The position numbers and the translations under genes are program-made. 64,000 bases of DNA from Aphrocallistes beatrix (Eukaryota; Porifera; Hexactinellida; Sceptrulophora; Aphrocallistidae): the NCBI GenBank assembly GCA_963281255.1, contig OY725488.1, positions 6,855,524-6,919,523 on the forward strand, in the 5' to 3' direction. The notes below the pieces were generated by a model. It worked only from the letters and a program-made list of their open reading frames with translations, ran no database searches and was not told where the DNA came from. Of this stretch, positions 63,040 through 64,000 are shown piece by piece (position 1 is the stretch's first letter; each line of letters opens with the position of its first letter).

Positions 63040-63199
63040 GTTTAAACATGTTTAAACACATTTAAAAACATGTTTAAACGTGTTTAAACATGTTTAAACA
63101 CGTTTAAACACATTTAAAAAACATGTTTAAACGTGTTTAAACATGTTTAAACACATTTAAAAACATGTTTAAACATGTTTAAACATGTTTTTTAAACAC
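63040..63199. repeat. GTTTAAACATGTTTAAACAC tandem palindromes
   Basis: About ten alternations of ACATGTTTAAAC and ACACGTTTAAAC, each self-complementary. Same block as 62150-62362. Confidence 0.85.
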
Positions 63200-63500
63200 A
63201 ATATGGTAGAAAATGACTTTCAACGGTAGATATGGGGTTTTCAGGGGTGTAGATTTGGAATATCGTATTTTCGAGTAAATTTACAATAGATACATAAAGT
63301 AAACAAATTACAAAAATAGGCCAGAGACTAGCTTCCAACGGTAGACATGGGCTTTTTAGTGGTGTAGATTTCGAATATCGTATTTTCAGGTCATTATTAT
63401 AAATTATTTGTTTACTTTTGTTTACATTAGATCCATAATGTAAACAAATTATAAAAATAGGCTAGAGGCTGGTTTTCAACGGTAGACATGAGGTTTTCAG
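63200..63500 (+). repeat. satellite-like tandem repeat, about 115-140 bp units
   Basis: Three successive units start near 63218, 63333 and 63474 with CAACGGTAGAYATGRG, followed by GGTGTAGATTTSGAATATCG and TAAACAAATTAYAAAAATAG. This is the forward-strand version of the repeat at 48340-48770. Confidence 0.85.
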
Positions 63501-64000
63501 GCAGGGTTGGCAGGTTTTGTCCATGTGGTAAAAAACATAGTGGTAAAAACCTCCTGACTGGACAAATCAATGAATTGTAGACCCTAAAAAGTCGATGATT
63601 TGCATGCCTCCCGTCTGTAAAAAGTAGTACATAGTAATTATACGCAATTGAAAACTAATAATCGAGTTCGCCAATGAAGATACGTATATTATAATATCTC
63701 ACTGATGTTACAATAATTCAAATCATTTCAATCAGATAATACAAAAATATTTTAATTTAGAATGCTATTAATCATACGTCAGAAGTCTAATACCCCAGAG
63801 TATTTCTACGTGTTTTTGTAGTTTCTTACTTTGCAGTGCTCGACAAAATTAGGAAAAATGTGGCGACTAAGAACCACTGTTTTATTATACTTGGCAAAAA
63901 TTGGTGGCTTAGTTAAGCTCAGCATACATGGTGCAACCTTGTTGCAGGCTTGCAGTAACTGTATTCAACGAACTTTCATCGTGTATGGTGAAATTTCCGT
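63501..64000. other. window end, nothing recognised
   Basis: AT-rich sequence after the satellite. No complete feature seen; a gene could begin beyond the window. Confidence 0.4.

Noticed and set aside
1-64000. CRISPR array, bacterial operon or prophage interpretation
   Set aside because: Spliced animal genes, no spaced direct repeats, no ribosome-binding-site pattern and no phage genes.
1-64000. tRNA, rRNA or snRNA genes
   Set aside because: I saw no cloverleaf with A/B boxes and no rRNA or U-snRNA core sequence by eye. A covariance-model scan would be needed to exclude short RNAs.

Overview
The window is nuclear DNA from an animal. It carries CUL2, INCENP, ILRUN/C6orf106, a SOCS-box protein, an OATP with a Kazal loop, CLN7/MFSD8, acid sphingomyelinase and three Rab11 paralogues. 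I cannot name the phylum. Genes are compact. Most are single-exon, and where introns occur they are mostly about 60-240 bp with GT-AG ends. The flanking DNA is AT-rich and full of small DNA transposons. An animal that keeps a cellular RNA-dependent RNA polymerase and has few introns suggests an invertebrate.

Layout. 0.3-3.1 kb: minimal TOPORS-like E3 and a CLN7-type transporter. 3.1-5.4 kb: local duplications, a TOPORS-like pseudogene fragment and a copied piece of the ILRUN 3' end. 5.4-12.7 kb: an ILRUN gene on the minus strand whose 6-kb intron holds four other genes (PRPP synthetase, a TEX12-like coiled-coil protein, BUD31, acid sphingomyelinase); it also has a 10-nt microexon. 13.4-20.9 kb, minus strand: CUL2, OGG1, a Gypsy relic and an LRR protein with a VHL-type box that could be a CUL2 substrate receptor. 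22.7-28.2 kb: OATP, SOCS2-like protein, Bax inhibitor-1. 29.6-33.9 kb: three Rab11 genes, two sharing a gene-conversion tract, with nested transposons between. 35.4-38.1 kb: SH3BGRL and an epoxide hydrolase.

39.5-47.4 kb is the most striking locus: one uninterrupted 2,636-codon reading frame that joins a Dicer/RIG-I-type helicase, a cellular RdRP and a nucleotidyltransferase, all with intact catalytic motifs. These are the activities that fission yeast keeps in three separate proteins of its RNA-directed RNA polymerase complex (Hrr1, Rdp1, Cid12). I regard it as the best candidate for an undescribed system: a one-polypeptide small-RNA amplification machine.

47.5-53.6 kb is a transposon and satellite block with an intact DD37E Tc1-like element inside a large palindrome, plus MULE and hAT relics. 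53.7-61.5 kb carries INCENP, an Ariadne-1 RBR ligase, a short MULE with a perfect 9-bp target duplication, and an archaemetzincin. 61.5-64 kb is satellite and hAT MITE DNA.

Three genes (CUL2, the LRR protein, the SOCS2-like protein) point to elongin-BC/cullin ubiquitination. The RdRP fusion is the only small-RNA gene here, and it sits in transposon-rich surroundings.
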